From Pontibacter coccineus (GTDB taxonomy: Bacteria; Bacteroidota; Bacteroidia; Cytophagales; Hymenobacteraceae), in NCBI RefSeq assembly GCF_030546575.1, contig NZ_JAUOTN010000004.1, positions 558,001 through 622,000 on the forward strand: 64,000 nucleotides of DNA. Direction: 5' to 3'. Below the pieces are notes generated by a model that saw only the letters and a list, made by a program, of their open reading frames with translations, was not told the DNA's origin and made no database searches. Of the stretch, positions 63,960-64,000 are shown in pieces (the first letter of the stretch is position 1; each line of letters begins with the position of its first letter). Made by a program: the position numbers and the translations under genes.

Positions 63960-64000
63960 TTTACCTTCTGACCGGTTGGTTAGGCGGGTATAGCGACAAG

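Overview
The window reads as chromosome of a Bacteroidota bacterium of the order Cytophagales, most like Hymenobacteraceae (Pontibacter-type). This placement is inferred from gene content, not from a search. Supporting signs are type IX secretion components (SprE/PorW, PorP/SprF, a PorE-like OmpA protein, a type B sorting domain), promoters of the TTTG/TAnnTTTG kind, an ATP synthase operon without the beta and epsilon genes, separate nuoC and nuoD, and a bacilliredoxin-like YtxJ. Most genes are of moderate G+C; a few AT-rich genes stand out.

Layout. 0-3.1 kb: N-terminus of penicillin-binding protein 1A and sprE/porW (minus strand). 3.3-9.2 kb: ATP synthase operon atpZ, an atpI-like gene, atpB, E, F, H, A, G. 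9.3-17.7 kb: PafA-type alkaline phosphatase, pyrophosphatase, a UbiA-like membrane protein, the NAD(P)HX repair enzyme, a DUF5686 outer-membrane protein and a PAP2 phosphatase. 17.8-25.0 kb: nuoA, nuoB, nuoC and nuoD, with a 4 kb block of six opposite-strand accessory genes between nuoC and nuoD. 25.2-34.8 kb: thioredoxin/NHL protein, an array of short hairpins, a YczE-like membrane protein, two tandem secreted paralogues, DinB, Crp/Fnr, an AT-rich EVE-domain/nuclease-like gene, acylphosphatase, serine dehydratase and DUF4407. 35-40.4 kb: aminotransferase, an Lrp/AsnC regulator divergent from a stand-alone AsnRS-core protein (candidate archaeal-type asparagine synthetase), a repeat-rich spacer and LutB. 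40.6-48.4 kb: M28 peptidase, IspF, a MarR-AKR-OYE operon with two matching candidate operators, two PepSY-like lipoproteins and an M16 peptidase. 48.6-53.6 kb: fused E1 dehydrogenase, small envelope proteins, YtxJ, a beta-barrel candidate and LipA. 54-61.1 kb: a large type B T9SS surface protein with its PorP/SprF and OmpA partners. 61.2-64 kb: a sugar dehydrogenase remnant and a TonB-dependent receptor.

The most striking signal is not a gene. The octamer AGGTATAG/CTATACCT occurs about 90 times by my manual count, where about 2 would be expected by chance, and its core GGTATA/TATACC occurs about 195 times, where about 30 would be expected. It lies in genes and spacers, on both strands, and is scarce in the ATP synthase core and in the AT-rich genes. 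It behaves like a highly iterated word of the HIP1 or DNA-uptake-sequence type. Other leads are the hairpin array at 26.76-27.15 kb, the EVE/nuclease-like gene, the AsnRS-core protein beside an AsnC-type regulator, and a simple repeat that has become the coding tail of nuoB.
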